Below, in pieces: positions 25,781 to 33,908 of a DNA stretch of 38,155 nucleotides; position 1 is the stretch's first letter, and each line of letters begins with the position of its first letter. The position numbers and the translations under genes are program-made. Below the pieces are notes generated by a model. That model worked only from the letters and a program-made list of their open reading frames with translations. It searched no databases and was not told the DNA's origin. The DNA is taken from contig URPU01000011.1 in the NCBI GenBank assembly GCA_900549865.1, positions 1 to 38,155 on the forward strand, read 5' to 3'. The stretch is from an uncultured Eubacteriales bacterium (GTDB taxonomy: Bacteria; Bacillota; Clostridia; Oscillospirales; Oscillospiraceae).

Positions 25781-25804
25781 AACGGTCTGCTTCGGCAGAC
25801 CGTT
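25781..25804 (+). terminator. Terminator of the DeoR gene
   Basis: A perfect 10-bp stem AACGGTCTGC/GCAGACCGTT with a stable TTCG tetraloop is followed by TTATTTT. It lies about 50 bp past the stop codon. Confidence 0.9.
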
Positions 25805-25874
25805 TTATTTTGCATACTGGTGCATTACGGGGATCTCAGCTTCGCCGTGCCGGGCATGTCAAGCGGCGGCCATA

Positions 25875-25903
25875 TTGACAAACACGATATAGGGAAGTAT
25901 AAT
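25875..25903 (+). promoter_or_regulatory. Consensus promoter of the DUF3795-to-ABC operon
   Basis: TTGACA (25875-25880), 17 bp and TATAAT (25898-25903) match consensus exactly. An inverted repeat ACACGAT (25882-25888) / ATCGTGT (25915-25921) brackets the -10 box and may be an operator. The leader to the first ATG is about 190 nt. It contains a GC palindrome (25964-25973) but no riboswitch or ORF that I recognise. Confidence 0.7.
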
Positions 25904-26098
25904 GCTTGATGTAAATCGTGTGATGTGTATCGTTTAGTTTATATTGAGTCGAAATGACGGGGCGCGGCGCCGCCGCCTTAAACAAATTTTAATGCTCTTC
26001 CCTGTTGGTTTTTAACGCGCCCGACGGTAGAATATTCTGGCACGGATAAAGCGTTAAAAAGCACCTGTTGAAATAAGTTCAAGCATATGGAGGCAACT

Positions 26099-26455
26099 AT
26101 GAAAACCACGAGCCAACTTATCGGCTGCTGCGGGCTGGACTGCGAAGCATGCGACGCGAGGACAGCGACGATAACAAACGACAATGCCCTGCGTGAGAAA
26201 ACCGCCGCGCTGTGGACAAAGCTGAACGGCGTGACCATCACGCCGGAAATGATAAGCTGCACCGGCTGCCGCATAGAGGGCGCAAAAACGCCCTTCTGCG
26301 ACAAGCTATGCCCCGTACATAACTGTGTGCGGGAAAAGGAGCTGGACACCTGCGCGGACTGCGGGCAGATGGACAGATGCCCGACGCTGGGGCGCATCGC
26401 CGCGAACAGCCCGTTCGTGCTGGAAAATCTGAAAAAGCTGCGCGAGGCGAAGTAA
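26099..26455 (+). CDS. DUF3795 family Cys-rich protein
   Basis: The 118-residue protein carries many cysteines in pairs: CCGLDCEACDA at the N-terminus, SCTGCRIEG and FCDKLCPVHNC in the middle, and CADCGQMDRCP near the end. This is the DUF3795 pattern, thought to bind metal, with no known function. The ATG at 26099 is chosen because the ATG at 26087 overlaps the GGAGG ribosome site that serves it. The next gene starts directly after the stop. Confidence 0.88.
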   Translation: MKTTSQLIGCCGLDCEACDARTATITNDNALREKTAALWTKLNGVTITPEMISCTGCRIEGAKTPFCDKLCPVHNCVREKELDTCADCGQMDRCPTLGRIAANSPFVLENLKKLREAK

Positions 26456-26995
26456 ATGAAGCGGTATATTGCCCTGCTGAGGGGCGTCAACATAAGCGGC
26501 AAGAACAAGGTGCCGATGGCAGAATTGAAGAAATGCTTTGAAGCGCTTGGTTTCACGGAGGTCAAGACCTGCCTGAACAGCGGCAACGTGGTCTTTTCCT
26601 GCGCGGACGCGGATGCGGCGGAATTGACCGGCCGTATAGAGCGCATGATACGGCATGAATTCGGCTTGGATATCCCTGTTTTTATCATTTTGCAGGAGGA
26701 GCTTGCAGACATCCTGCTCCATGCGCCCGTTTGGTGGGGAACGGAGAACAAGGAAATCTACAACAACCTTATTTTCATCATGCCCCCCGCGACATTTACA
26801 GACGTTTACCGCGAGATCGGCGCGCCGAAGGAGGGCTTGGAACAGATACAGGAATACAGGACGGCCGTGTTCTGGTCGTTCAGCCGGAAGAATTATCAGA
26901 AAACAAACTGGTGGCCAAGGACGGCCAGCGCCGCTATCGGGCAGAAGCTGACGATAAGGACGGCGAACACCGTCAGGAAGATAGCCGGTATATGA
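26456..26995 (+). CDS. DUF1697 family protein
   Basis: A 179-residue protein with the family opening MKRYIALLRGVNISGKNKVP, then CLNSGNVVFSC. The C-terminal segment ASAAIGQKLTIRTANTVRKI is also typical. The function is unknown. The ATG abuts the TAA of the DUF3795 gene, and its stop overlaps the next start (ATGA). Confidence 0.88.
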   Translation: MKRYIALLRGVNISGKNKVPMAELKKCFEALGFTEVKTCLNSGNVVFSCADADAAELTGRIERMIRHEFGLDIPVFIILQEELADILLHAPVWWGTENKEIYNNLIFIMPPATFTDVYREIGAPKEGLEQIQEYRTAVFWSFSRKNYQKTNWWPRTASAAIGQKLTIRTANTVRKIAGI

Positions 26996-27234
26996 AAGAG
27001 ACTGCAAACGGAACGGCGTGCGGCAAAATGACCGTAAACGACGCCGAATATATCGTGCTCAAGCTCCTCGGGAAAGGAAAAGGCGGCTACTACCCCACCA
27101 ACTTCGTTCCGCGCGGCGGAACGCTTTATTACATCGACTACGAGTGCAACGCCTATATGGAGCAATGGGATTTTGAGCATTGGGGCATCCAGTATTGGGC
27201 GGCACAAACACCGGAAAGAACGGAGAAAGCATGA
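26992..27234 (+). CDS. Internally deleted kinase-like protein (80 residues)
   Basis: The N-terminal part (MTVNDAEYIVLKLLGKGKGG, residues 13-32) looks like the Gly-rich nucleotide loop of clostridial choline/aminoglycoside-kinase-type proteins. The rest (YYPTNFVPRGG, LYYIDYECN, EQWDFEHWGIQYW) looks like the extreme C-terminus of the same family, as I recall it. About 130 residues holding the catalytic core would be missing. The join falls at a TAC TAC repeat in GGCTACTACCCC. The frame remains open and overlaps both neighbours by ATGA, so it is still translated in step with them. It is unlikely to be an active kinase. Confidence 0.6.
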   Translation: MKETANGTACGKMTVNDAEYIVLKLLGKGKGGYYPTNFVPRGGTLYYIDYECNAYMEQWDFEHWGIQYWAAQTPERTEKA

Positions 27235-27704
27235 AAAACCACAAGAAAACGATCACTGTGCTGCTGACCGCGGCGGTATTGATGTCTGCTGTTTTTATAA
27301 CGGGATGCACCAAGCTGTCGGAGGCCCCGAGCAACACGCTCTCGGAGGCGGACGCGGCGGCCAACTCCGAGAGGTTTGGCGTATACATCAAGCTTGAGCG
27401 CGACGACGCACACTCTATCGCCCTGCACGGCGGCAGCTTCACAAAGGTGTGTGAAAACGCGGACGGTTCGCTGTTGAAGGCCGGGGAATGGCTCTTCACG
27501 GGGGATGATATCGTGCAGCTTGCCAAGGAAGAGAACGGCCCCGTTTCCTTTACCGTCAGCGCGCATGATGCCGAGGATATGCTTTTGGGAGAAGGTACGT
27601 TCACTTACGATATTACTCAGGAAAAGCTGTACGTGACGATCTCCGCCGACGGCGTGACCTGCGCCGCTGCTGACGCGCCGGGCGCCCCGGCAGGAAAACA
27701 TTGA
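27231..27704 (+). CDS. Small lipoprotein of unknown function
   Basis: The 157-residue protein has a lipoprotein signal (TVLLTAAVLMSAVFITGC, lipobox I-T-G-C) and then a soluble domain of about 115 residues with no family I recognise. VYIKLERDDAHSIALHGG and VSFTVSAHDAEDMLLGEG suggest beta-strands. The ATG at 27231 overlaps the previous stop and has GGAGAAAG upstream. It precedes an ABC exporter pair, so it may work at the cell surface with it. Confidence 0.75.
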   Translation: MKNHKKTITVLLTAAVLMSAVFITGCTKLSEAPSNTLSEADAAANSERFGVYIKLERDDAHSIALHGGSFTKVCENADGSLLKAGEWLFTGDDIVQLAKEENGPVSFTVSAHDAEDMLLGEGTFTYDITQEKLYVTISADGVTCAAADAPGAPAGKH

Positions 27705-27730
27705 TGCAGGCACACAGAGGAAGAAACGAA

Positions 27731-28654
27731 ATGAAAGCAATTACGGCAGAGGGATTATCAAAAACATACGACGGCGGGACCGTGGCGGTCGATGGCATCA
27801 GCTTTTCGCTGGACAAGGGGGAAATATTCGGCTTTCTGGGGCCAAACGGGGCCGGGAAAACCACGACCGTGAAGCTGCTTTGCGGTATGCTGGCCCCATC
27901 CGGCGGCGAATGCCGCGTGCTGGGTATAGACCCCGCGCAGGAGCCGGAGCTGCTGCATCAGAAAACCGGCGTGGTAACGGAGCACGCGCAGATGTACGAC
28001 CACATGACGGCCTTGGAAAACCTGCAATTTTACGGCACGCTTTTCGGTATGGGCCGTTCGGAATGCGAAGAAAGGGCAATGGCGCTTTTGCGGCGGCTGG
28101 AGCTGGCAGACGTGATGGGCCGCAGGCTGTCCGCCTACTCGACAGGTATGCGCCAGAGGCTATCCTTGGCGCGGGCATTGCTGCACCGGCCGCAGGTGCT
28201 GTTTCTGGATGAGCCGACCTCCGGCCTTGACCCGGAGAGCGCACAGAACGTGAATTCGCTCATCCAAGAGCAGGCCGCCGAGGGAACCACGGTATTCCTT
28301 TGCACGCATCAGCTTCGCTATGCGCAGGAGATATGCACGACATACGGGCTTATGAATAAGGGACATTTATTCGCTGCGGGAAATCTCGCGCAGCTTCGCG
28401 CCATGGTTTGCCGGAACACGAAGGTGCAGGTAAAGGCAAGCCGGATGCCGGAGGGCATGGCGTACAGGGAAATCGGAGAGCACATCTATGAGATCGACGC
28501 GGCTGCGGAAAATGAGATCCCGCAGATTGTGAAGAGGATCGTGGAGGCGGGCGGCGATCTGTACCACATGTCGGAGGAAAAGATGTCGCTGGAAGAGATA
28601 TATTTTTCCCTTATCGACAGCGCACATGAAGAAACGGAGCGTGAACAGTCATGA
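27731..28654 (+). CDS. ABC transporter ATP-binding protein
   Basis: A 308-residue ATPase with Walker A GPNGAGKT (37-44), signature YSTGM (136-140) followed by RQRLSLARALL, and Walker B VLFLDE (156-161). The switch His is His193 in CTHQL. The C-terminal 90 residues are typical of exporters of the antibiotic/multidrug group. It powers the membrane protein encoded next, whose ATG overlaps this stop (ATGA). AGAGGAAG precedes the chosen ATG. The transported substrate is unknown. Confidence 0.92.
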   Translation: MKAITAEGLSKTYDGGTVAVDGISFSLDKGEIFGFLGPNGAGKTTTVKLLCGMLAPSGGECRVLGIDPAQEPELLHQKTGVVTEHAQMYDHMTALENLQFYGTLFGMGRSECEERAMALLRRLELADVMGRRLSAYSTGMRQRLSLARALLHRPQVLFLDEPTSGLDPESAQNVNSLIQEQAAEGTTVFLCTHQLRYAQEICTTYGLMNKGHLFAAGNLAQLRAMVCRNTKVQVKASRMPEGMAYREIGEHIYEIDAAAENEIPQIVKRIVEAGGDLYHMSEEKMSLEEIYFSLIDSAHEETEREQS

Positions 28655-29439
28655 ACGTAAGACAACTCGCCGTGACAAAAAAGGATATCCGCGGTGTTAC
28701 ATTAAACAAGCAGGTTTTCGCGGTCCTTCTCATTGTGCCGCTTGCGCTTACCATTGTTCTGCCGTCTATTTTTGTGCTGGTGACGGCGTTTGCCCCCGAC
28801 GCCGCTTCGGATTTTCAAAAAATTCTGGATATGCTGCCTGCGGACAACGGGGCGCACAGTCAGCAGCAGCGGATATTCGGGCTTATACTGAACAACATCA
28901 TGCCGGTCTTTTTCCTGATGATACCGATAATGGCGTCGTCCGTCATGGCGGCAAGCTCCTTTGTGGGCGAAAAGGAAAAGCACACACTTGAGACGCTGCT
29001 TTACTCCCCGCTGTCGCTGAAGCAGATGTTTCAGGCCAAGATACTGGCCGGGTTTTCTGTCGGGATGATGGTTTCGTATATCTCATTCGCCGCGATGATG
29101 CTGGTGCTGGAGCTGGAAGTATTCCTTCTGACCGGCAAGGCAATACTCCCCTCTTCAAGCTGGCTGGCGATCATGCTTCTTATCGCCCCGGCGATATCCA
29201 TTATCGCTATCGCCGTGACCGTGCGCAGCTCCGCAAAGGCGCAGACCATTGAGGAAGCGCAGCAGCGAGCCGTGTTTCTGGTTTTCCCGATACTCGCGCT
29301 GCTCATCGGGCAGTTCACAGGCATTCTTCTGATAAGCGCAGGGCTTCTCTGGGGCGTGGGCGCTGTTCTGGCGACGCTTGACTTATTGCTTATGAGGGGC
29401 GCTGCCGGAAGCTTTACATACGAAAAGTTGCTGAGATAA
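28651..29439 (+). CDS. ABC-2 type transporter permease
   Basis: The 262-residue membrane protein has about six hydrophobic segments and a conserved SSFVGEKEKHTLETLLYSPL motif, the coupling element of ABC-2 permeases such as NatB-like proteins. It forms the membrane part of the exporter with the ATPase upstream. The operon ends at the hairpin just downstream. Confidence 0.9.
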   Translation: MNVRQLAVTKKDIRGVTLNKQVFAVLLIVPLALTIVLPSIFVLVTAFAPDAASDFQKILDMLPADNGAHSQQQRIFGLILNNIMPVFFLMIPIMASSVMAASSFVGEKEKHTLETLLYSPLSLKQMFQAKILAGFSVGMMVSYISFAAMMLVLELEVFLLTGKAILPSSSWLAIMLLIAPAISIIAIAVTVRSSAKAQTIEEAQQRAVFLVFPILALLIGQFTGILLISAGLLWGVGAVLATLDLLLMRGAAGSFTYEKLLR

Positions 29440-29443
29440 GCGC

Positions 29444-29481
29444 AAAAAGCTGGTGCGGTCATATGGCCGCACCAGCTTTTT
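29444..29481. terminator. Bidirectional terminator between convergent operons
   Basis: A perfect 15-bp stem AAAAAGCTGGTGCGG (29444-29458 with 29467-29481) has an 8-nt loop. Its A/T ends give a T-run on either strand. It serves the plus-strand ABC operon and the minus-strand DUF4867 operon. Confidence 0.9.
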
Positions 29482-29502
29482 ATCATGTCTGTATTCACAG
29501 CG

Positions 29503-30171
29503 TCAGATATTCAGCGCTATATTCTCCCCTTCTATGCCGACGAAAGCGCCCTTCTCTGCCTGCGGGGAATCCGCGTGGCAAAGGAGCCACTTATTGCGCA
29601 TCCAGAGCATTCCGTCCTCGCCGGGGAGCGAGGTATCGACCGCGTCAAGCGGGGAATTTGTTCCCTCCGTGAGCACGACGAGGCAATTGAAGCCGCAGCT
29701 GCTTATGCGGCAGGGCGCAAAATGCAGCACGCGGGGATATATCTCGACCAGGGTGTCAGGCGGAAGATAGAAGCCGGCGACGCGGCGGCTGTCCAGCGTG
29801 CGCGAGACGACGTCCTCCGGTAAGGCGAGAAGGAGCACAAGCCCCGTCGTCGTATAATTCACCTCGCTGCACCGGTGATATTCCTCGGCATTGAGCGTGA
29901 ATCCATGGCCGTTGCAGTACCCCGCCTGAACGGGCATACCGCCGAAAACGGAGGTTTTAATCCTCTCCGTTTCGTTAAGCGCCATCAGCGCGCCGTCCGA
30001 TGCAACGTAGCAGTTGCCGCTTTCGGGTATGGGCGAGGCGAGCATGGCTTCATGCAGCGCGGACGTATCGCCAAGCAAGAGCACCCTGCCATACGGGGCA
30101 AACGCGGCGTCATGCACGTCATAAAGCGGCAGGCCGGGATTCTTCGCCGCAAGGTCTTTGAGGATATTCAT
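29503..30171 (-). CDS. DUF4867 family protein
   Basis: A 222-residue soluble protein that matches my memory of DUF4867, a family near ureidoglycolate-lyase-like barrels found in Firmicutes sugar clusters. Visible features are PVQAGYCNGHGFTLNAEEYH, GFYLPPDTLVEIYPRVLHFAP and a conserved CRISSCGFNC. The function is unproven; a sugar mutarotase or isomerase role would fit the context. The ATG at 30171 overlaps the ROK stop and has AGGAGG upstream. It is the last gene of the operon. Confidence 0.75.
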   Translation of the reverse strand: MNILKDLAAKNPGLPLYDVHDAAFAPYGRVLLLGDTSALHEAMLASPIPESGNCYVASDGALMALNETERIKTSVFGGMPVQAGYCNGHGFTLNAEEYHRCSEVNYTTTGLVLLLALPEDVVSRTLDSRRVAGFYLPPDTLVEIYPRVLHFAPCRISSCGFNCLVVLTEGTNSPLDAVDTSLPGEDGMLWMRNKWLLCHADSPQAEKGAFVGIEGENIALNI

Positions 30172-31370
30172 CAAACGATACCTCCTGCTTCAAAAAAACT
30201 CTCCACCATGAGAAGGCCGGCCGCGGAGTTTTCAAGCGTCTGGTTATAGCGGCTCTTCTCAATGGGGATGTTATGCCCGGAATCGACCCCCTCGCGCATC
30301 TCCGCCATGAGCTTTGTGAGATAATACGGGTTTTCAAACATCCTGCCGTAAAGCACGAGCTTGCCGGGGTCAAGAGTATAGATAACGCTTTTCAGCGCGG
30401 AGGCCAGCGCCGCTATTGCGTTATCCACGAGCTGCGCCACCTCCTGATCGCCGTTCTGCGCGGCGTCAAACACATCCTCTATGGTTATTTCATCAGCGCT
30501 GCGCCCCTTGCAGATATTCCACAGCACAGGGGTCCTTTCCGGCGAGAGCAGCGCAAGCGCGCCGCTGAGTATGGCCGTGGGAGAGGCAATGGTCTCCAGA
30601 CAGCCGCTTTTCCCGCAGGAGCAGGGCTTGCCGCCGCGCTTTATAACCGGGATATGCCCTATCTCGGCGCACTGCTCGCTGCTGCCGCGCCAGATGTGGC
30701 CGTTTATCGACAGCGAAGCGCCGATACCGTATTCACACCGCAGGAAAAACTGCGAAGTGAGGTCGTCGTCTCTTGATTTGAACATCTGCGCGGCAAAGAG
30801 CGCGCGGACGTTGTTGGACATCACGCAGGGAAGCCCGGTAAGCTCCTCAAAGCGGGCGCAAATCGGAAAATTCTTCGCGTCGAGCGCGCCGAAGCTGTTG
30901 CGCATGACGCGGCCATCCGGCGAGGTGATGCCGCGGATGGCAATGCCGAGGCCGATGATAAGCTCATTTCTGAGCTTGTTTTCCGCCGCAAGCTCCATAA
31001 GGCGCGCGGAGAGGCGGCGCACTGTCTGCTCAGCATCACAATGCGGCTCAAGCGCGATCTCCTCAGAAAATATCACGGCCCCGTCGAGCCAGACGGCGGA
31101 CAGGATGGCCTGACGCAGATTTATGAGCACGCCGAGCGCGCAGCGGGCGCGGGAATTCAACTCGACCGTGACCTCACGGCGACCGACGCCGCTGCTGGGC
31201 ACGGGGCTGCCCTCGCAGACAAGCCCCTCAGCGATCATCTCACCGACGATCTTGGTTATCGCGGCGGGGGTGAGCCGCGTGCTTTCGGCAAGGCGCTTGC
31301 GCGACATGCTGCCGCGCTCATGCAGAAGCCGCAGCGCGGCGCTCCTGTTCGTGCGCTTGATGCCCATCAT
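30171..31370 (-). CDS. ROK-family transcriptional repressor (NagC/XylR-like)
   Basis: The 399-residue protein has an N-terminal winged helix (RTNRSAALRLLHERG, then SRKRLAESTRLTPAAITKIV) and a ROK sugar-kinase-like domain. The zinc motif CSCGKSGCLE is intact, with IGHIPV before it. Such regulators repress sugar operons and respond to free sugars. It is encoded inside the operon it probably controls; candidate ATTAAAAG-GTTTAA sites sit in both divergent promoters at 35683-35816. The ATG at 31370 has AAGG upstream. Confidence 0.88.
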   Translation of the reverse strand: MMGIKRTNRSAALRLLHERGSMSRKRLAESTRLTPAAITKIVGEMIAEGLVCEGSPVPSSGVGRREVTVELNSRARCALGVLINLRQAILSAVWLDGAVIFSEEIALEPHCDAEQTVRRLSARLMELAAENKLRNELIIGLGIAIRGITSPDGRVMRNSFGALDAKNFPICARFEELTGLPCVMSNNVRALFAAQMFKSRDDDLTSQFFLRCEYGIGASLSINGHIWRGSSEQCAEIGHIPVIKRGGKPCSCGKSGCLETIASPTAILSGALALLSPERTPVLWNICKGRSADEITIEDVFDAAQNGDQEVAQLVDNAIAALASALKSVIYTLDPGKLVLYGRMFENPYYLTKLMAEMREGVDSGHNIPIEKSRYNQTLENSAAGLLMVESFFEAGGIV

Positions 31371-31412
31371 ATTGTCGCCTTCATATATCATCGCTCACCC
31401 GTCCATCCATGC

Positions 31413-32330
31413 TCAGCCCGCAGGCTGAATGCTTTTCCTGTTTATTCTGCCGCGCAGCAGTATCAGCACCGCGCCACACAACACGGTAAATATACCAAGC
31501 AGCTTGCGCCCTGTCAACTCCTCGTTGAGGAAAAATACGCCGATAAAGCAGCTTACCACCGGCATGAGCAGCAGATACAGCTTCACGACCCACACCTCAT
31601 AATGCTTGAGATTGCGGTAATAGAAGAAGTAAATGCCCGTCTGCGCAAGCCCGCCGAGGGCGACCATGCCCCACATGAACGGCGTCAGGCGCAGTGCGGA
31701 GGGCGAAACGGCCCCCGTCAGCGCCGCGGTGCTGCTGAAAAGCAGCAGGACGACGAAATTATTATAGTAGGATATCGTGTCGGCGTCCTCGTGATAGTTC
31801 TCCTGCGCGTTTTTGATGATGAACGCGTTCACCGTGACGCACATAGCGCTGAGGATGAAGAAGAGGTCCGTCGGGTTGAAGCGTATGCCGCGGAAATCTA
31901 CGCCCAGAACGAGCAGCACCCCGCCGATCATAACGAGTGTGCCCGCCCAATCGGACGCGAAGAGCTTCTTGCGGTAAATTATCACGGTCGCAAGGTTCAC
32001 CATAAGCACATCGGTTTTCAAAAGGGCTGTGCCGGTGCTCAAGGAGCCGCCGGCATAGCCCAGATTTGCAAAGAGATCAAGAAGAAACCCGAACACGCCG
32101 ATGGAGATAAGCGCGATGAGCTGCTTTTTCCCCTGGCGTATAAGCGTGCCGAAGGTATGGTCCTCGTAAAGCTGCACCGTGAGGAACACCAGCGCCGCAA
32201 GGCGCAGCAGCATCCCGGACAGCGCGGCGGAGCCCGTGGCATCGACAAGGAGCTTGGACACCGTGTAGTATACCGACCACGAGAGCACCATGCCGCCGAT
32301 CATCAGGGCGCTTTTGAGCTTCACATTCAT
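31413..32330 (-). CDS. DMT/EamA-family transporter
   Basis: The 305-residue membrane protein has about ten hydrophobic segments in two repeated halves, typical of EamA drug/metabolite transporters. Motifs include GMVLSWSVYYTVSKLLVD and a C-terminal EELTGRKLLGIFTVLCGA. It could export an end product or import the sugar; family members do both. Its ATG overlaps the alcohol dehydrogenase stop (ATGA). Confidence 0.88.
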   Translation of the reverse strand: MNVKLKSALMIGGMVLSWSVYYTVSKLLVDATGSAALSGMLLRLAALVFLTVQLYEDHTFGTLIRQGKKQLIALISIGVFGFLLDLFANLGYAGGSLSTGTALLKTDVLMVNLATVIIYRKKLFASDWAGTLVMIGGVLLVLGVDFRGIRFNPTDLFFILSAMCVTVNAFIIKNAQENYHEDADTISYYNNFVVLLLFSSTAALTGAVSPSALRLTPFMWGMVALGGLAQTGIYFFYYRNLKHYEVWVVKLYLLLMPVVSCFIGVFFLNEELTGRKLLGIFTVLCGAVLILLRGRINRKSIQPAG

Positions 32331-33424
32331 CGCAGCGCTTCAAACATCGCCCGCAGGGCGTCCTCGTCCATATGCACGGGGTTGTTGTTCATGAGCGGAT
32401 GCACCGCGCAGTCATGCACGAGCTTGTCCATATCGACATCACCCAGCTCGCTGAGCCGGGTGCGCAGGCCGCCGAGCTTCTTAAGCCCGGCGATGCGGGA
32501 GGCAAGCTCCTCCGTTCCGCTGAGCCCGGCGCGGCGGCAAAGCGCCTCAAGCCGCGCGTCGGCGTTTATGCGCACGAGGCTGTCGAGCGTGAATGCGCAC
32601 GCCTCACCGTGGGGAAGATGATAATCCTCCGACAGGGGGTAGCTGCACGCATGACTGGCCGCGGTCTTGGGCAGGGCGAAAGCGAGCCCGCCGAGCAGCG
32701 CCGCATATGAAAGCGCGCTGCGCGCATCGGCGTTGCTGCCGTCGCGGTAAGCGGTCTCGAGATTGGCGAGAATGAGGCGGATGGCCTCGGCGGTCATAAG
32801 CTCGCAGATGGGCTGATGATGCACGCTCCAGAAGCCTTCAAGGGCGTGGGCAAGCGCGTCAAGCCCGGTGTTCATCGTCGTGCGCGGGGGCACGCTCATG
32901 CACAGCTCCGGGTCAACGATGGCAGCGCGCGGCATGAAAGCGGGGTTATTTATCGTCTTTTTCTCCGTGCCATGGCTGATGACAGATACCTGCGTGACCT
33001 CGCTTCCGGTGCCGGCAGTGGTGGGCACGGCAACGACCGGCAGGCGCTTTTCCGGGAAGGGGCGCGCGCCGCTGTAATACTCCTCCGCCTCGCCCCCGTC
33101 GAGCGTTATCGCGGCGGCGAACTTCGCCGTGTCTATAGAGCTGCCGCCGCCGATGCCGATTATCACGTCGGCATCATACTCGCGCACGAGGCGGACGGTC
33201 TCAACAACGCCGGATAGCTGGGGGTTCTGCTCGACCGCGCCGAACACGGCGCACACGCCGTCGAGCGAGGAGGCAAGCTCCTGCGCGCGCGGCGCAAAAT
33301 GCCGCCCGCAGACGATGACGCCGCGGCGCAGCCCAAGCTCCGCCAGCACATCGCCCAGCTTTTTGAACTGGCCCGCGCCGAAGTATATCTTAACGGGCTG
33401 GGAGTAGACAAAATCACTTATCAT
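32327..33424 (-). CDS. Iron-containing alcohol dehydrogenase (group III)
   Basis: The 365-residue protein has the NAD site IGIGGGSSIDTAK (GGGS 92-95) and PTTAGTGSEVTQ. All four metal ligands are present: Asp189 and His193 in GLDALAHALEG, His258 in ASHACSYPL and His272 in LPHGEA. It reduces an aldehyde to an alcohol or the reverse. In the proposed pathway it would reduce sulfoacetaldehyde to isethionate. It overlaps the isomerase gene upstream by 11 bp. Confidence 0.9.
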   Translation of the reverse strand: MISDFVYSQPVKIYFGAGQFKKLGDVLAELGLRRGVIVCGRHFAPRAQELASSLDGVCAVFGAVEQNPQLSGVVETVRLVREYDADVIIGIGGGSSIDTAKFAAAITLDGGEAEEYYSGARPFPEKRLPVVAVPTTAGTGSEVTQVSVISHGTEKKTINNPAFMPRAAIVDPELCMSVPPRTTMNTGLDALAHALEGFWSVHHQPICELMTAEAIRLILANLETAYRDGSNADARSALSYAALLGGLAFALPKTAASHACSYPLSEDYHLPHGEACAFTLDSLVRINADARLEALCRRAGLSGTEELASRIAGLKKLGGLRTRLSELGDVDMDKLVHDCAVHPLMNNNPVHMDEDALRAMFEALR

Positions 33425-33890
33425 ATATTGCGTCCTCGATAGCCGCGACCTGCGCGGAGAACTTCTTCATATTCTCCTTGCGCCAGTCCTCAAGATCCTG
33501 GCACCACTCGGTCGAAAGGAAGGTCTTGACCATTTCCACGGCCATTTCGGGGCCGACGATCCAGCCGCCCATGCAGAGGATTTTGGCGTTATTGATGGCG
33601 CGCGCCATCTTCGCAGAGTAAACGCCCTCGCAGGCGACGGCATAAACGCCCTTGAACTTGTTGGACACGACGCTCATCCCAGCGCCCGTGCCGCAGATGA
33701 GCACTGCCTTGTCATACTCGCCCTGCTGCACCAGCGGGGCGACCTTATTTGCGACGGCGTAGTAGGGCATGACGTGGTCAAGATCCTGCGTGCCGAGGTC
33801 GTCAAACTCGACGCCGGACTCGGCAAGATACGCCTTGAGGGCTTCCTTCACGGCGAAGCCGGATTTATCGCTGCCAATAGCTATTTTCAT
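33414..33890 (-). CDS. RpiB/LacAB-family sugar isomerase with altered active site
   Basis: A 158-residue RpiB-fold protein. The catalytic Cys66 is kept in LICGTGAGMSV. Compared with E. coli RpiB from memory, the phosphate-binding His10 is Lys9 (GSDKSGF instead of CDHVGF), the ring-opening His99 is Ile99 (RAINNAK instead of RQHNDTN), and the C-terminal Arg pair is displaced. This fits an aldose-ketose isomerase on a substrate with no phosphate and no ring, such as 4-deoxy-4-sulfoerythrose. AAAGGAG precedes the ATG. It lies 18 bp after the transketolase C-subunit gene. Confidence 0.88.
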   Translation of the reverse strand: MKIAIGSDKSGFAVKEALKAYLAESGVEFDDLGTQDLDHVMPYYAVANKVAPLVQQGEYDKAVLICGTGAGMSVVSNKFKGVYAVACEGVYSAKMARAINNAKILCMGGWIVGPEMAVEMVKTFLSTEWCQDLEDWRKENMKKFSAQVAAIEDAIYDK

Positions 33891-33908
33891 ATTTCTTCTC
33901 CTTTGACG

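Noticed and set aside
25904..26098. A known riboswitch in the DUF3795 leader
   Set aside because: I could not match the leader to any riboswitch core I know. Only a short GC palindrome and an operator-like repeat are visible.
26731..26991. An N-terminal extension of the kinase-like fragment within the DUF1697 gene
   Set aside because: It is out of frame inside a conserved gene. The ATG at 26992 overlaps the DUF1697 stop, as with the neighbouring genes.
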